Below are positions 48,040 to 59,903 of a stretch of 64,000 bases of DNA, piece by piece. The notes under the pieces are model-generated. The model worked only from the letters and a program-made list of their open reading frames with translations, was not told where the DNA came from and did no database searches. The translations under genes and the position numbers were made by a program. Source of the stretch: Catenaria anguillulae PL171 (taxonomy: Eukaryota; Blastocladiomycota; Blastocladiomycetes; Blastocladiales; Catenariaceae). The DNA lies in the NCBI GenBank assembly GCA_002102555.1, contig MCFL01000006.1, positions 682,001-746,000 of the forward strand. The letters run 5' to 3'. Within the stretch, counting starts at the first letter, position 1, and each line of letters begins with the position of its first letter.

Positions 48040-50227
48040 TTACTCGCCCTTGACGCGACGACGGCCATAAGCATACTCGGTCGGTGTGGGAGTGGCAGTC
48101 GTGGTCGTGGTCGTGGTGGTCGTGCTCGTCGCAGAGGTAGTGGTCGATGCAACCGACGAGGTACCAGGACGCTTGCCGTACTTTGGCTCGGGCTCGGCTG
48201 TCGTGGTCGCCTTGGGAGCTTGCGACGACGACGATTGCGTCACGGCGGCGGTCGTGGTGGTTGCCGAGGACGAAGACGACGCCGACGACGACGACGCGGT
48301 AGTGGCAGCTGCACTCGAGGTCGACGATTGCGTGGGAGCAGCAGTCGAGGAAGATGTCGTAGCCTCGGTGAGCGACGCGACAGTGCTGGTGGCAGATCCA
48401 GTCGATGCAGTTGTCGAGGCGCTGGCAGTCGAGGTCGACGACACGGACGTCAACGAGGCCGAACTGGTGGTCGAAGCAGTGGCAGTGGTAGTTGCCGAGG
48501 CAGTGCCAGTGGTCGTGGCAGATGCAGTCGACGTGGAAGTCGCAGCCGAGGTTGATGTGGACGTGAGCAGCGCCGTCGTCTTCTTGGACCCAATGCAACG
48601 GTTGCAGGCATTGTTCGGGCAGGGGAGCGGGCGGCGGCCAGATTGCCACAGCGGCCAGTTCTTGCTGAATGCAATCGACTTGACGCCAAAGTTGAGCGCG
48701 TGCTCGTGGAAGATCATGAGGTTCATGGACTGATCGGGGCAAGTCGAGAAGGTGCCGCGAGACAGTTGCACGCCAAGGGCATTGTCGAGGTTGAGGTACA
48801 GGTCAACGCCGGGATCTTGAGAATGCCTGACAGAGCAAACTCGGGAATCAAGTGACCAGCGACTGCGACTTGGAAGTCCTTGGAAAGCTGAGGGGCGCGA
48901 GGAGTGAAGACAGGCTTGCCCTCTGCAGACGTTTCGGGACGCGAAAAGAGACCTTTGTTGGAGCGGACAGACCACGAGAATGGGAACTTGAAGGTGAAGC
49001 CGGTCGTGAGCTCAAGGTCTTCGGCCAAGTCGTACGAAACACCGGCCTTGAGGCGCAACTCGGGACCAAGCGAAAGGACACCGGGAATCGAGACGGGGTT
49101 GAGGGGAAGCACAAACAAGTTGGTCGAGATGAGATCGGTGCGAGCAGTCTTGTACGCCGTCACAAGCAAGTCCATGTTGGCCTTGACCTCACCACTGAGC
49201 TGGACGGAATACGTCCTGACAATGAAGAGCGTTCCAGTCACACGGACAGTAAGCGTCGCCTCGCCATATGCGTAGCACTCGATGCACTTGGCGCCAACCC
49301 AGGCGTGTTGAGGAGCGTGATTTGGGGTTGCGGCCGACTGCGAGGCCTTGTCGTAGTTGACACCGAGATCCCACGACTTGCTACCGCCCTTGTCCCACTT
49401 GAAGATGCTGCGCTTGTCAAGCGAAGACTTGTTGGCAGACCCTGTGCGGGCAGCTCCCACCATTGTACTGGTTCACGGTGATGTCAAACTCATCAATGAC
49501 ATCGTTGCGGGACCCAGGCTTGGCGTTGAAGATGAGCGTCTTGGCATCGGTTCCCTTGGCCACGCTCTTGACAAGACGCATGGCCGTCTCATCCTTGCCG
49601 CCGTTGCACTTCCATTCGCGGCCGATAATAAACGACAGGTTCTTGGCTTTGCCCCACTCCTCGGCCGCCTTGGCCGCAGACGCGTCCGAGTCGAACGAGA
49701 CGGTGACTTGCTCGTCCGAGCACGCAATCTTCTTGACCTGGGCAAAGTTGTCAAGGTTGATGGTCGGCGTCTTGGTCTTGAACTGGCAGTCGGCCACCAT
49801 GACGCAGGCTTGTTGCCATCGGGTTGCGTTCGGCGGCACCTCGGCAACGTACGCGGCCTTGACGGTAGTACGGGGCTCGTACGTCTTGCGTGTCACGGGC
49901 ACAGTGTGCATTTCGTTGAAGGGGACTTGTTGTGGGCCACGCGAGCCACCCATGTACTCGCCATTCTAAAAGGTGGTCATAACGCGAGATCCACAGTCAG
50001 CTTGGTGTTCGAGCAGACAGTTTGAGGCGTGGGAATCAAGGCACACATACCGGTCCAGTCTTGAGCTTGTAATGAGTGTCAGCAGGGCCAGTCGGCTTGA
50101 CGGCATATTGGTCGGCGGGAATGTCGAGAGGGATTTCGCGGCCACCCTTGCGATGGCACTTCTTCTTGCCACCCTCGGTCGATGCAGCGAGCACAGACAA
50201 GAGAACGAGAGCGAGCGTGATACGCAT
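48040..50227 (-). CDS. Secreted DUF7029/DUF7223-like surface protein with Ser/Thr/Ala-rich tail
   Basis: About 700 residues in two exons (intron 49966-50050). The first exon is a signal peptide (MRITLALVLLSVLAASTEG) plus a basic linker. Then come a DUF7029-like domain (VMVADCQFKTKTPTI, AAEEWGKAKNLSFIIGREW) and a DUF7223-like beta-rich domain (VGAKCIECYAYGEATL, SIPGVLSLGPELRLKAG), followed by GRRPLPCPNNACNRCIG. The last 140 residues are Ser/Thr/Ala repeats typical of O-mannosylated stalks, ending in basic residues (YGRRRVKGE) instead of a GPI-anchor signal. Such proteins are fungal cell-wall or secreted proteins without known activity. Two same-sense frame changes occur (near 49455 and 48815, the latter in ILKIPGVDL). 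It is paralogous to 57521-59108. Confidence 0.72.
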
Positions 50228-51469
50228 GGTGATTGTGATGGAGATGGGGAAGGCGAGAATTGGAGAAAACGTTCACAGGAATCTATACACAGATGAGGTC
50301 TATGGTACACGGTAATGTGCAGCAGTCTAGGGAAACGGAGGTTGGGTCTGGGAGGATATGCACCAGGCAACGAAAGGCGGGTGGGTGAGACAAGGACAAG
50401 GAATCGACATGCTTGGCAAGGAAGGGTGGAGGTCGGCGAGGGAGATGATCCTCTTTAAACCACACGAGGCCCCATTCCAAGACAATGGATTGAGCTTGGG
50501 TGCTGTGAAAGGTGCATGAGCATGCCGAACGAAATCCACCGAAACGGTTTCGCCGCTCTATCATTCCATCTTCTCCCTGCACTTTGGCATTCCATTCACT
50601 CGGCGTCAAAGGAGCCACCGGCCGACATCAATGCATGGAATCATGTGAGAAAACCTGCAGCTCTACCTTGCATGAATTGCCCGCATGCTCCTGCCAGCCT
50701 GGCGCCACTGTCGCTTTGCGCTCGATGCGTACAGCTCAGCCTCATTAACTCGGCTATTTCCAGTACATCACACGAATCCAGTACACCGGCACGCCACGCC
50801 TTCTCGTCGCTGATTGAACTAAACTGTTGGCTGACTGACTGGCGGCTGCGGACAAGCGATAAAACTCTTGCAAGACAAGTGGCTCAGGGTGTCACCCGTC
50901 TCGAAACGCGAAACGCGGTCGAGAAGTTGTCGGCTTTCTTGTTTATCAAGCCTTGGATTAAATGGAAGAACAACCCAGAGCAGGCACTTGCTTTCACACA
51001 CGAAGATGCGAGTTGAACAATATAATACACAGCACAAGACGGTCAGGCGACAAATTGGCCAAAATCGCGTGACAATTCGATGGTCGGTCAACCCCAACGC
51101 AGAGGCTAAAAATTGAACTTTGGTTGACAATTTCATCAGCAATGGGATGCATGGGACAGTGGCCTATGATTACGGGCACGTGCACATGCCCTCTGCAGTA
51201 TGCTTGCATTTTCTCGAGACAGTCTCTGCTGACTGACGAGCGCAACAGGCAGTCTGTGGAGTGAGTCACGTTTGGATCGACCGTCACACAGAACGCCACA
51301 TGTCCAGGAGGTCTGCCGATGGAGTGCGATCATATGGTCGCTGCGAGAGATGATCACATTAACACTAGTACTGAAATTGCTAAACAGGTGGACTCCACAC
51401 AATGAATGCAAAGTCCATATTCACTCTGTGAAACACTCTGGGCATAATACCAATCACCCCTTCCCCGCC
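50228..51469. other. Shared upstream region of a secreted protein gene and RFC3/5
   Basis: About 1.24 kb between divergent genes. Open frames are short and not conserved in appearance. No gene seen; both promoters must lie here. Confidence 0.5.
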
Positions 51470-52846
51470 ATGGCCCTTTGGATCGACAAGTATCGCCCGA
51501 CGACCTTGCAGTCGCTCGACTACCACGAGCACTTGTCTACTCACCTCGATCGTCTCACGCAAACGGGCGACTTCCCGCACCTGCTCGTCTTTGGACCCCA
51601 AGGCGCGGGCAAGCGTACTCGCGTCATGGCAACCTTGCGCGCCCTTTATGGCCCCGGTGTCGACAAGGTCAAGCTCGATCACCGCCAAATCGTGACTCCT
51701 TCGAATCGCAAGATCGACTTGACGCTGCTCGTCTCAAACTACCACATTGAAATCAACCCAACAGATGCCGGGAACAACGATCGACTCATTGTGCAAGACC
51801 TAATCAAGGAAATTGCCCAAACGCAAAACATTGATGCCGCTTCCGCCAACCGCTTCAAAGCCGTCGTCATTTCCGACGCTGACAACTTGTCGCTGGCCGC
51901 ACAACACGCGTTGCGCAGGACCATGGAAAAGTACATGGCCAACTTGCGCATCATCCTATGCTGCACATCTTCTTCCAAGATCATTCCTGCCATTCAGTCG
52001 CGGTGCCTGCTTGTCAGGGTGGCAGCTCCAACAGCCGAGGAAGTGCGCAACTTTACTGTTTCACCTTTCTCTGAGCGATCTTGATTGATTGAATTTTGTT
52101 TTGTCGATCCCTTCAGGTTACCGGCGTCCTCACGTCCATTTCCCAGCAGCAAGGCTTCACGTTGCCCCGGAAGTATACCAAAAACTTGCCGATGCTTCCA
52201 AGCGGAACTTGCGCCGCGCTATTCTCATGCTCGAGGCCCTTTACGTCCAATCAGGCTCTCCATCGTACGTACCGATCGATTGATTCATCGCGCTTACTCT
52301 GTGCTCAGCCCACTCACTCGGCGATTATTGCAGTCACATTTCCGCCAACACGGATCTGTCGGGAATCGAGTATGATTGGGAGGCTTTCTTGTCCGAAATC
52401 GCCAACAACATCATTGCCGAGCAATCCGCCGATCGTCTCGCGTTGATTCGCCCAAAGCTGTACGACTTGTTGGTTCATTGCATTCCACCCAGTGTGATCA
52501 TCAAGGTCCGCGTTTGATTCCCCCACAATGATGCGGTTAAATTTGCATCCGACTGTACCTCACCTGGTGTTAATGGTCGCAGACTCTCGCCATGTACCTC
52601 ACAAACCGCGTCCCTGAGGGTGTGCGGGCCGACATGATCTCGATCACAGCACATTACGTTCGTTTGTCCGACTTGTTCAGGCCGCGCCTTGCTTTGACTT
52701 GTTATGCTCACCTATCCCCCGTTACACTTCTACAAACAGGAGTATTCCATGTGCCAAGGAACGAAACCCATCTTTCATTTGGAAGCATTTGTTGCCAAGG
52801 CAATGGCAACGTACAAGCGCTTCCAGCTGGCCGCGTTGAGTGGCTG
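51470..52846 (+). CDS. RFC3: Replication factor C clamp-loader subunit (human RFC3, yeast Rfc5)
   Basis: A 357-residue clamp-loader subunit in five exons (introns 52043-52116, 52265-52333, 52506-52582 and 52658-52739). It begins MALWIDKYRPTTLQSLDYH, has a variant P-loop FGPQGAGKRTR, the RFC3-type sequences SNYHIEINPTDAGNNDR and QHALRRTMEKYMANLRIILCC, the SRC motif in IQSRCLLVRV, and ends HLEAFVAKAMATYKRF. Human RFC3 is 356 residues. With RFC1, 2, 4 and 5 it loads PCNA onto primed DNA. It has the SRC finger that triggers ATP hydrolysis in the neighbouring subunit. A single same-sense frame change at the C4 run 52165-52168 (TLPPEVYQKLADASKRNLRR) is best read as a lost base. Both nomenclatures refer to the same orthologue, so the symbol is the human one. 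Confidence 0.95.
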
Positions 52847-53174
52847 AATCACAGGCAGGGTTTTATTCGCCTGGGAATATGGAAATATAGTGGTGATCTG
52901 TATACACGTACATGTTTTCGCGGAAGTATAGAATGCTTGGAAGTGAGCTTCGAATTCAGTGTCCTTAGCACTGGTAACTTCGGAAGCACGTCGCGCTTTC
53001 AAGTTGCCGCGAACAACAACAAAAGGGCCACTTTGCCCAACTATGAGTAGGAATTGGCTGGTAACAAATGACCTTGTGCAATGCATTCCAAAAACGCATT
53101 CCCTGTAATCAAAAATCTTTACGCCACCTCACCCACGCACTACTACCCGACGACAGAAGCGCCGTCCAACCAGA
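52847..53174. other. Intergenic stretch
   Basis: 3' flank of RFC3/5 and 5' flank of the next gene; no gene seen. Confidence 0.5.
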
Positions 53175-56100
53175 ATGAACACAACCACAAATTCGCTTGA
53201 CACAAGCACGTCGGCAGCAGCCCAAGGTGATCAAGTCACATCCATTCGGCTCTATGGATCTGGTGTCAATCCAATCATCCTGGATTCTATCACGGGCTCA
53301 ACAACTGAGCCCCTCACATTAGAAACCTTTGGCGCTCTGGCGCAACGGCACCAAGCAATTGGCAAAAACCTCATCATTGCTCGCGTCGACGTTGCTGTCA
53401 ACGACGCGAACCTGGAGCCCAATGAATTGCCCGAAACCCGCAGCTTCTACTACCATGCTCATTCTCTAAACAAGATTCTCTTTCGCACATTTGGTAAAAA
53501 CGGCGAGTACTTGTTCCGGCTCTTTGCACTCAACCCCATGACAAACACAGACATGGTGGGTGATGTGGTCTATTTCATGGTGTATCCAGGCACACCCGTG
53601 CATCGCCTCCGCCCTCGTTCAGCAGCAACCCGGGCCGAAACAGTATCCTCCAGGGCACTGCCATCTCCCAGCAAGTTGGCGCATCCTCTGCAGCCGACTT
53701 TGCGAGTGCACTTGCGACGAGTTCGGCGGCGGCTCTGCAAGCGTCGGGCCCAACACTTCGCACGATTGCGACTCCATCAGGTATTCTGGAGCTGTGCGAG
53801 AACGACTTTTCTGCTTTGGAAACCATGATGGCCACCGGACAAGCACCAGCTTCCACTCCTCCACCAGTCCGTCGCCGAATCGGTCGCGCGGCGCCAGCGC
53901 TGATGGTGCGACGTCTGTCCGCAGCGCGACAAACTTGCGATCATTTGAGCATCTCATGGAGCAAAGTATTGGCAAGAGCAGTCAGATTCGAATCGCTGAG
54001 GTGGTTGGTCCTCGGCTCAATGATGCAGTACTCTTGGGCGACGTTCAGCCAGGGAGTGCGAACATGGCCGACAGGCCAGCTAGTCCGGCACAGTCGCTGT
54101 CTTTGTCCAGCCCTCAACCTCAACCGGCCGGCACAGCTCGTGGACAGCGTTCAAGGGCATCATCTGTTGGAGCAGGGGTACCTGGCCGTCCGCAGGCAGG
54201 AGTTGGTCCCTTTGGGGATAGAAGAACTTCGACTGGACAACACGAGTTCCAAGCGGCGCCGCCCCCTGCCCTTCGACCAACTAGATCCGTTGGCGACTCG
54301 GAACAAGCGCCAGCAAGTGCGCCCACAGTTGCCAAAGCGACTAGCTCTCGCCGCTCGTCCCGAACACCTCGAGCCCGGCCAGAATTGAACCATTCGAGCG
54401 GATCACATCAGTACGTTCAATTGGAACAACTTTGTGTTATCAGAAAATGTAGAAACTGACGCCCTGTCACCTGCTGTAGGCCTGCTTCCGATTTGTGGAC
54501 AATCGCATTGACACGCCACCAGAGCTAGGCTCGACGGGAATGTCGCGATCCCCCTCCGCTGCTAGCGACGGTTCACCCGTCCGAAGTAAAGATTTCGCCG
54601 CTCGGCTCAGGGAACGTCTTGAATCGCACACGAGCTCGATTGCGATTCATCACAGCACCAGTAAGGTTTCCCGACCGAGCGCGTCTCTCGTATTGCTGGC
54701 AAACCGCAACCCGACATCCATGCCAGCACCGTCAGCCAGCCAAGTGAGCCAAAGTCTGTATCATTCGCCCATTCCGTACCCAGAGGTGCCCAACAGCCCA
54801 TCAAGCAGTAATTGGAAAATCACACTGCGACCGAAAACGCGATCTTCTGTCTTTAACGCTATTGGCGGCAACAACGCCAACCTGTCGTCGTCTCGCCATC
54901 TCGCCGGCACAGGAGTTCTCAGCAATCAACCCGCCCTTGTTTCGCACCAACCCACCGTCACCAGCGATGCTGTGCGATACTTGGCGGTTGGCGCAGGGCA
55001 GCTCGCTGCTCCCCTTCCAGATCCAGGATCTCTGCTCTCTGTGATCTCCTCTGGTGATTGTAGCGGACAAGTATCAGTCGATAGTAGTGGGAAAGTTGAG
55101 GCAAGTCGGCTGATTGCTGTACCAAACAGCCTCGCCAGAGCCAGTTTCCCCACCCAGTTCCCCATTGCCTCAACGGAGCAGAACCCTGCAGTACCCGAAG
55201 CGCAAGTCTATGTGATGACTTCGGCTGTCCGTCGTCGTCGTCCGGCGGCGGCTCAGCGTTAAGTAAATCCGCACCCGATCGTGCAAGTGGCCCACACATC
55301 CGCATCGGTGTGAACGCCTCTCTTAGCCGCAACTCCCAAAGATCCAACACATCCATGTCTAGTCAGTCGACAAGTCCTACGATTGCGTCTCCTCAGATTC
55401 TGCACGCCATCTTTATTGGAACCGACGACGACTATTTGACCATGCCACATTTGCGCGCAGCGTTTGCCCAGAATGCACTGACGCCCGACGACATGTGCTT
55501 GTTTGAAATCTCGCGCGAAATGCTTCTGGAGGAGGGCATTGTCCTGCCTGAGCTTCTCGACGAGCTCGGCGTCAATGTGCCTGGTGTGGGTGCAGATCTG
55601 GTGGATGAGGATGTCAATGCATTGGGCGAGCTAAGCTTGGCAGACGACAGCCCCGTACTGTATCCGTATCAGCCACCAGATCCGATCCTTGGGGCAGATG
55701 GCGAGATTATGGATCCACCGGCGTCGAAGATTGGGAGAACTTTATGATGGATCCGTTCGCAGTTGACCCTCCCGCCCACTCCCCGCCAAGCAAGAGTGTC
55801 CATGCTTCGGCAACCACCGACATGTCGCCCAATCGGCGAGGGTCGCGTACAGTGGGCAGCATCACACTCACGTATAATGGCGCGCGGCGGCAATCAGCAA
55901 CCGCGTCCAATCCGTTCAACATTGCCGGCTCCCCGACTGGCGCTGGTGGAGGGGGCGGCCGCCGACGTAGTTCGCTTCAACCTCTGCACATGACGGCTGC
56001 CCATCACACCATTTCCGAGGTCGGTACTCGGATACTGTTTGGCGGCGACTCATGCTCTGGACAAGCGTCATGCACCGGACCGAATCGTGGGAATCAAACG

Positions 56101-56483
56101 AAACGCTGCCGCTTGAGCATCAACATCGCATACGACATGCAGTCACCAACTTTTCACAAGGCGGGGCAAAGTACCTTGTGGTAACCTGTGTCGCTGTTGC
56201 TGCTCTGCTCATGGTGGGTCTGTTTTGGTCATCAGGATTGTCTCACGACATTCAGCTGTTGCTCATTGTGAGCATATGCGTCTTTTACTTTGGCGGGATG
56301 GCCAGCTTGTGCGTGGTCGATTACCGGTCCATCAAGCACCGAAGGCACATGCGCCATCATCAAGTCGGCCCGCAGCAGCCCGGACTCGGTGGCGGTGGGA
56401 ACGCAAGTGGGCCGGTCATGTCGGGTCCGACTGGAGCAAACTCGGTCGCTGTGAATCGCCGTGTCAATACCGTGGTACCTTAG
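53175..56483 (+). CDS. Large unrecognised protein with two C-terminal membrane helices
   Basis: About 1,080 residues assembled from consecutive frames. The N-terminal 135 residues look folded (SIRLYGSGVNPIILDS, NKILFRTFGKNGEYLFRLF). About 600 disordered residues follow, rich in Ser, Pro, Gln and Arg. A short acidic folded segment (ILHAIFIGTDDDYLTMPHL, LFEISREMLLEEGIVLPELL) comes next. The C-terminus has two adjacent membrane helices (YLVVTCVAVAALLMVGLFW and IQLLLIVSICVFYFGGMASL) and a basic Gly-rich tail. Frame changes, all in the same sense, occur near 53595, 53860, 55255, 55720 and 56040. A likely intron lies at about 54417-54479 (GTACGT to CTGCTGTAG). I recognise no family. It could be an organelle- or envelope-anchored protein with a cytoplasmic N-terminal region. 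Whether it is one gene or two is not certain; a second start near 54495 is possible. Confidence 0.5.
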
Positions 56484-56784
56484 TGGGTTGTTATTTATCC
56501 GTCATTTTCGAATACCTGTGACTGTACCCTATTCAAGCCGGAATGATGAGTCATGATTCCAATGGTGAACTACGAAGGTAATCCTCTGGGTGTCATCTCA
56601 CATGATATGTGATTCACAAGGGCTGGTTTTTGAACATACACTTGTTGCACTTGGGTCGATCGACGGCCCCGGCACCCAGTCTTGATAAAATGCCCCATCA
56701 ACCCGAAACCCTCTGACAATTTGGTAACCCTTGCAAATCTGTGTAACCTGCAACTGCACCCATTATCCATGCAAAGTTTTCAAA

Positions 56785-57340
56785 ATGACGTCTACTGTAT
56801 CATACCGTCACATTACCACCGAGGAAGACCTTCAGCTGGCATTTTCGGTTCGCGAAGAGGTCTTTGTCAAGGAACAGGTTTGACCACATTTCCTTCAGCC
56901 TCATGCACCGACGTCGTCCAAGCCCGACGCTGACATGTCATCGTTGCTGGCTGTTCGCACATCGTTTCAGAACTGCCCTCCGGAATCTGAGTTCGACCAC
57001 ATTGACCGCCTCCCAGACACCGACCACTTCCTCGCTGTCGATTCGTCAACGGGCTTGCCGCTCGGCACAATCCGTGTTACCCTTCGAAGGACACGCCTGG
57101 GGCAGCCTCCTTGGGCCGCTTGGCATGCCTCAAGGCATCCCGTGGACTTGGCGTTGGAAAGGGACTGGTGCTCATGGCGCACAAGCGACTGGCTGAACGT
57201 GGGTTTGCAAAAGTCGTGATTCATGCACAAGAGGACAAGCAGGGCTTTACTGTAAACTCGGCTACACGTTGACGAGTCCCGACGTGTTTGATGAGGACGG
57301 CATTCCGCATGTGTACATGGAGGCGACCTTGTCAAAGTGA
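56785..57340 (+). CDS. GNAT-family N-acetyltransferase
   Basis: About 154 residues in two exons (intron 56878-56970). It opens with a GNAT beta-1/alpha-1 pattern (LQLAFSVREEVFVKEQ), then DHFLAVDSSTGLPLGTIRVT (beta-2 to beta-4), the acetyl-CoA-binding loop ASRGLGVGKGLV (the R/Q-x-x-G-x-G/A motif), KVVIHAQEDKQGF and the final strand KLGYTLTS, EDGIPHVYMEA. Length and order match small GNAT enzymes of the fungal 'YjcF-like' type, which acetylate amines or small molecules; the substrate is unknown. Two same-sense frame changes (near 57095 and 57245) split the C-terminal half. It lies about 180 bp from the end of the convergent secreted-protein gene. Confidence 0.75.
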
Positions 57341-57520
57341 TCGTACATTTTTCCTCCAAGCTACTTTTTCTTCTGTGACTCGTTATTTTCGTAACCTTTG
57401 CAACAGAACCTTCCTTCATGACCGAACTTGAACAATTCTGCAATCCTGCGCACAACATTCATCTCTATCAATCCACGTGCTCCTGCCTCACCATTCGTGA
57501 TTCATCCCATCCAATGATGC

Positions 57521-59108
57521 TCACGCAGACACCGATCCAGGCTGGGGCATGAGCGGCGTCGCCTCCTTGGCACCGCCAATGCAACGGTTGCACGCATTGT
57601 TAGGGCACGGCAGCGCCCTGCGCCCCGACTTCCACAAATCCCACGACTTGTTGTACCCAACGGTCTTGACGCCAAACTCGAGCTCATGCTCGTGGAACAC
57701 CAGGAGGTTCATGGACCCTGCTGGACACGAAGCGAGCGACCCGCGCGACAGCTGAACGCCCAATGCATTGTCAAGACTCAGGCGCAAGTCAATGGCCGAA
57801 ATCTTGAGAATGCTGAGCCCCAAGGCGATTTCGGGAATGAGGTGACCGGCAATGGCGACTTGGAATTCGTTGGAAAGCTGTGGGACGCGCGGCGTGAAGG
57901 TCGGCGTGCCTTCGGCGGAAACCTTGGGCTGGGCAAACAGGCCGTTGGTTGACGAAACTGACCAACGGAACGGAAGCTGCGCGTTGAATCCAGTCTGAAC
58001 TTGAAGGTCACGGCCAAGATCGTACGAGATGGCAGCCTTGAGACGCAACGTGGGACCGAGCTCAAAGAGACCAGGGACCGATACACCGCCGAGGTTGACG
58101 CTGAACAAGTCGAACGACACGAGATCCGCGCGAGCAGTCTTGTATGCGGTCAAGAGCAAATCCATGTTGGCCTTGAGGTGGCCCGCAACGTCAATGGCGT
58201 ACGTCTTGACCTCGAGCGCCGTGCCCGTCACGCGCAACGAGAGTGTAGCCTCACCGTACGAGTAGCAATCGAGGCACTTGGCGCCGACCTGAGCGTTGGC
58301 AAACAAGCTGAGCTCCCGGATGTTGGCCGACTGGGTGCCCTTGTTGTAGTTGATGCCGAGATCCCACGTCTTGCTGTTGCCCTTGTCCCACGAGGTCGAG
58401 ATCCCTTCACGGCGCTGCTCGTGTTGGTGGATAGAAATGTCAAACTCGGCAATCACGTCGTTACGGCTGACAGGCGCAGCAGCAAAAACGAGCGTCTTGG
58501 CATCGGTACCCTTGGACACCTTGGACACGAGGCGCATCGCTTCGGCGTCTTGATCATTGTTGCAGCGCCACTCGCGGCCAATCATGAACGACAGGTTCTT
58601 GGCCTTGCCCCACTCCTCGGCTGCCTTGGCTGCGGACGCGTCCGAGTCAAACGTGACCGTGACTTGCTCGCTCGAGCATCCAATCCGTTGAACTTGGACA
58701 AAGTTGTCGAGGTTAATGGTCGGCATCTTGGTCTTGAACTGGCAGTCAGCCACCATGACGGCGGGTGTGTTGCCACCGATCGGGTTGCGCTCCGGCTCGA
58801 GGTCGGCAATGAAGGCAGCCTGGACAGTCGTGCGAGGCTCGAACGAGTGGCGGGGAACAGGCACGGTGCGCATCGGCGCCGTGTGAAATTTGCCGGATCC
58901 TTGCTGTTTGGTTTTGCAAGATGTGTCAAATGAATAGGAAGACGTGAGCAAGAGAGACGTCTCGTGATCAAGTTGCCGATGAGGACAGCCGACTGAGATG
59001 TTTCATTGAACGAACCTGCCCAGCTTCACGAGCTTCACGACCTGCGGGCGCGGCCTTACTGCCGATGCAGGCGAAGGCAAGAATGGCGAGGACAGCGGTC
59101 AAGTGCAT
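57521..59108 (-). CDS. Secreted DUF7029/DUF7223-like protein, paralogue without tail
   Basis: An intact 491-residue protein in two exons (intron 58904-59015). The first exon gives a signal peptide (MHLTAVLAILAFACIGSKA) and a short linker; the second encodes the same two domains as the gene at 48040-50227. Shared segments: VMVADCQFKTKMPTI, ASAAKAAEEWGKAKNLSF, QVGAKCLDCYSYGEATLS, VPGLFELGPTLRLKA, LDNALGVQLSRGSL and ALPCPNNACNRCIGGAKEA. It stops about 12 residues after the cysteine motif, so the Ser/Thr-rich tail of its paralogue is absent, suggesting a freely secreted form. No frame break. Similar intron position just after the signal peptide supports common origin. Confidence 0.8.
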
Positions 59109-59903
59109 GACGAGAATGTGAACGTCTATGTTTCTACTACAGATTGAATTTCGCTGCAGTGCTTGTCTCGATGCATGTGAGGGGATGAGGTGGGACGGCA
59201 GGCGCTTCTTATACCTTCGCCGCCCACCCCCATCCCACTCTCCGTCCTTCAACTGCTGTGGATATCAAGTATTTTCAGAGGGCACTTGCCTAGTGGTAGA
59301 GCAAACACGCAGCCGTTGTCTGTCTGCAAACCAATACCCCGAGCGCGACGTGCACGCGTAAAAAAACGTGGTAGCCTTGCCCGCAACGCTTCCATGCCTG
59401 TGAGCAGCGAGGTATGCATGCACAGCAACGGCCTAGGTAAATGTAATGCGTGCGCGAATCGGTTCCCTCGTGCAGGGCGCGCACAGCTGCGTTGGTTTCA
59501 GTATTGCACTGCCTCGATGAAGCCACTTGAGCCAAAAGCCTGCATGCACACGAGCGCTTTTTGCCCAAACGTGCGGAGATTCAGTCGGGGGATGTCGGCA
59601 GGTATGTCGACACTATTGCCGCCTTCCCAGTTGCTGCAGTTGATGTCATGAGGTCGAAAACATGTGAATGACCATTTGACGGCGTTATATTGTTTTGGGT
59701 GGCGCTGGCAGCTACGCATGAGTTCTCACCAGTATGCCCTAGTCTGGGGAAAATAACGCAGTGAGTATAGGTGGGTCCGCACGTTTCCTGGCTGCATCTC
59801 AAGCTCAGCGAGAGCTTGTCGCAGAGGTCATTGAACCGATCGATCCCAGACCACTGGCATTCGGGAGTCTGGGGAATCGACCCATGTATATTGACACTGT
59901 TGA
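59109..59903. other. Intergenic stretch
   Basis: 5' flank of the secreted protein and 3' flank of SulP. A sequence resembling a tRNA A box (TGCCTAGTGGTAGAGC) occurs near 59288, but no tRNA fold or B box follows. No gene seen. Confidence 0.5.

Noticed and set aside
48100-48600. A tandem repeat or satellite
   Set aside because: The repetition is that of Ser, Thr and Ala codons in a coding tail, without a fixed repeat unit.
17354-57340. Calling the interrupted genes pseudogenes
   Set aside because: The breaks share one sense, often sit in C/G runs and leave conserved residues intact on both sides, including in essential genes.
59280-59350. Sequence resembling a tRNA A box (TGCCTAGTGGTAGAGC)
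   Set aside because: No acceptor stem pairing, no anticodon arm and no GGTTCGAATCC-like B box at the right distance.
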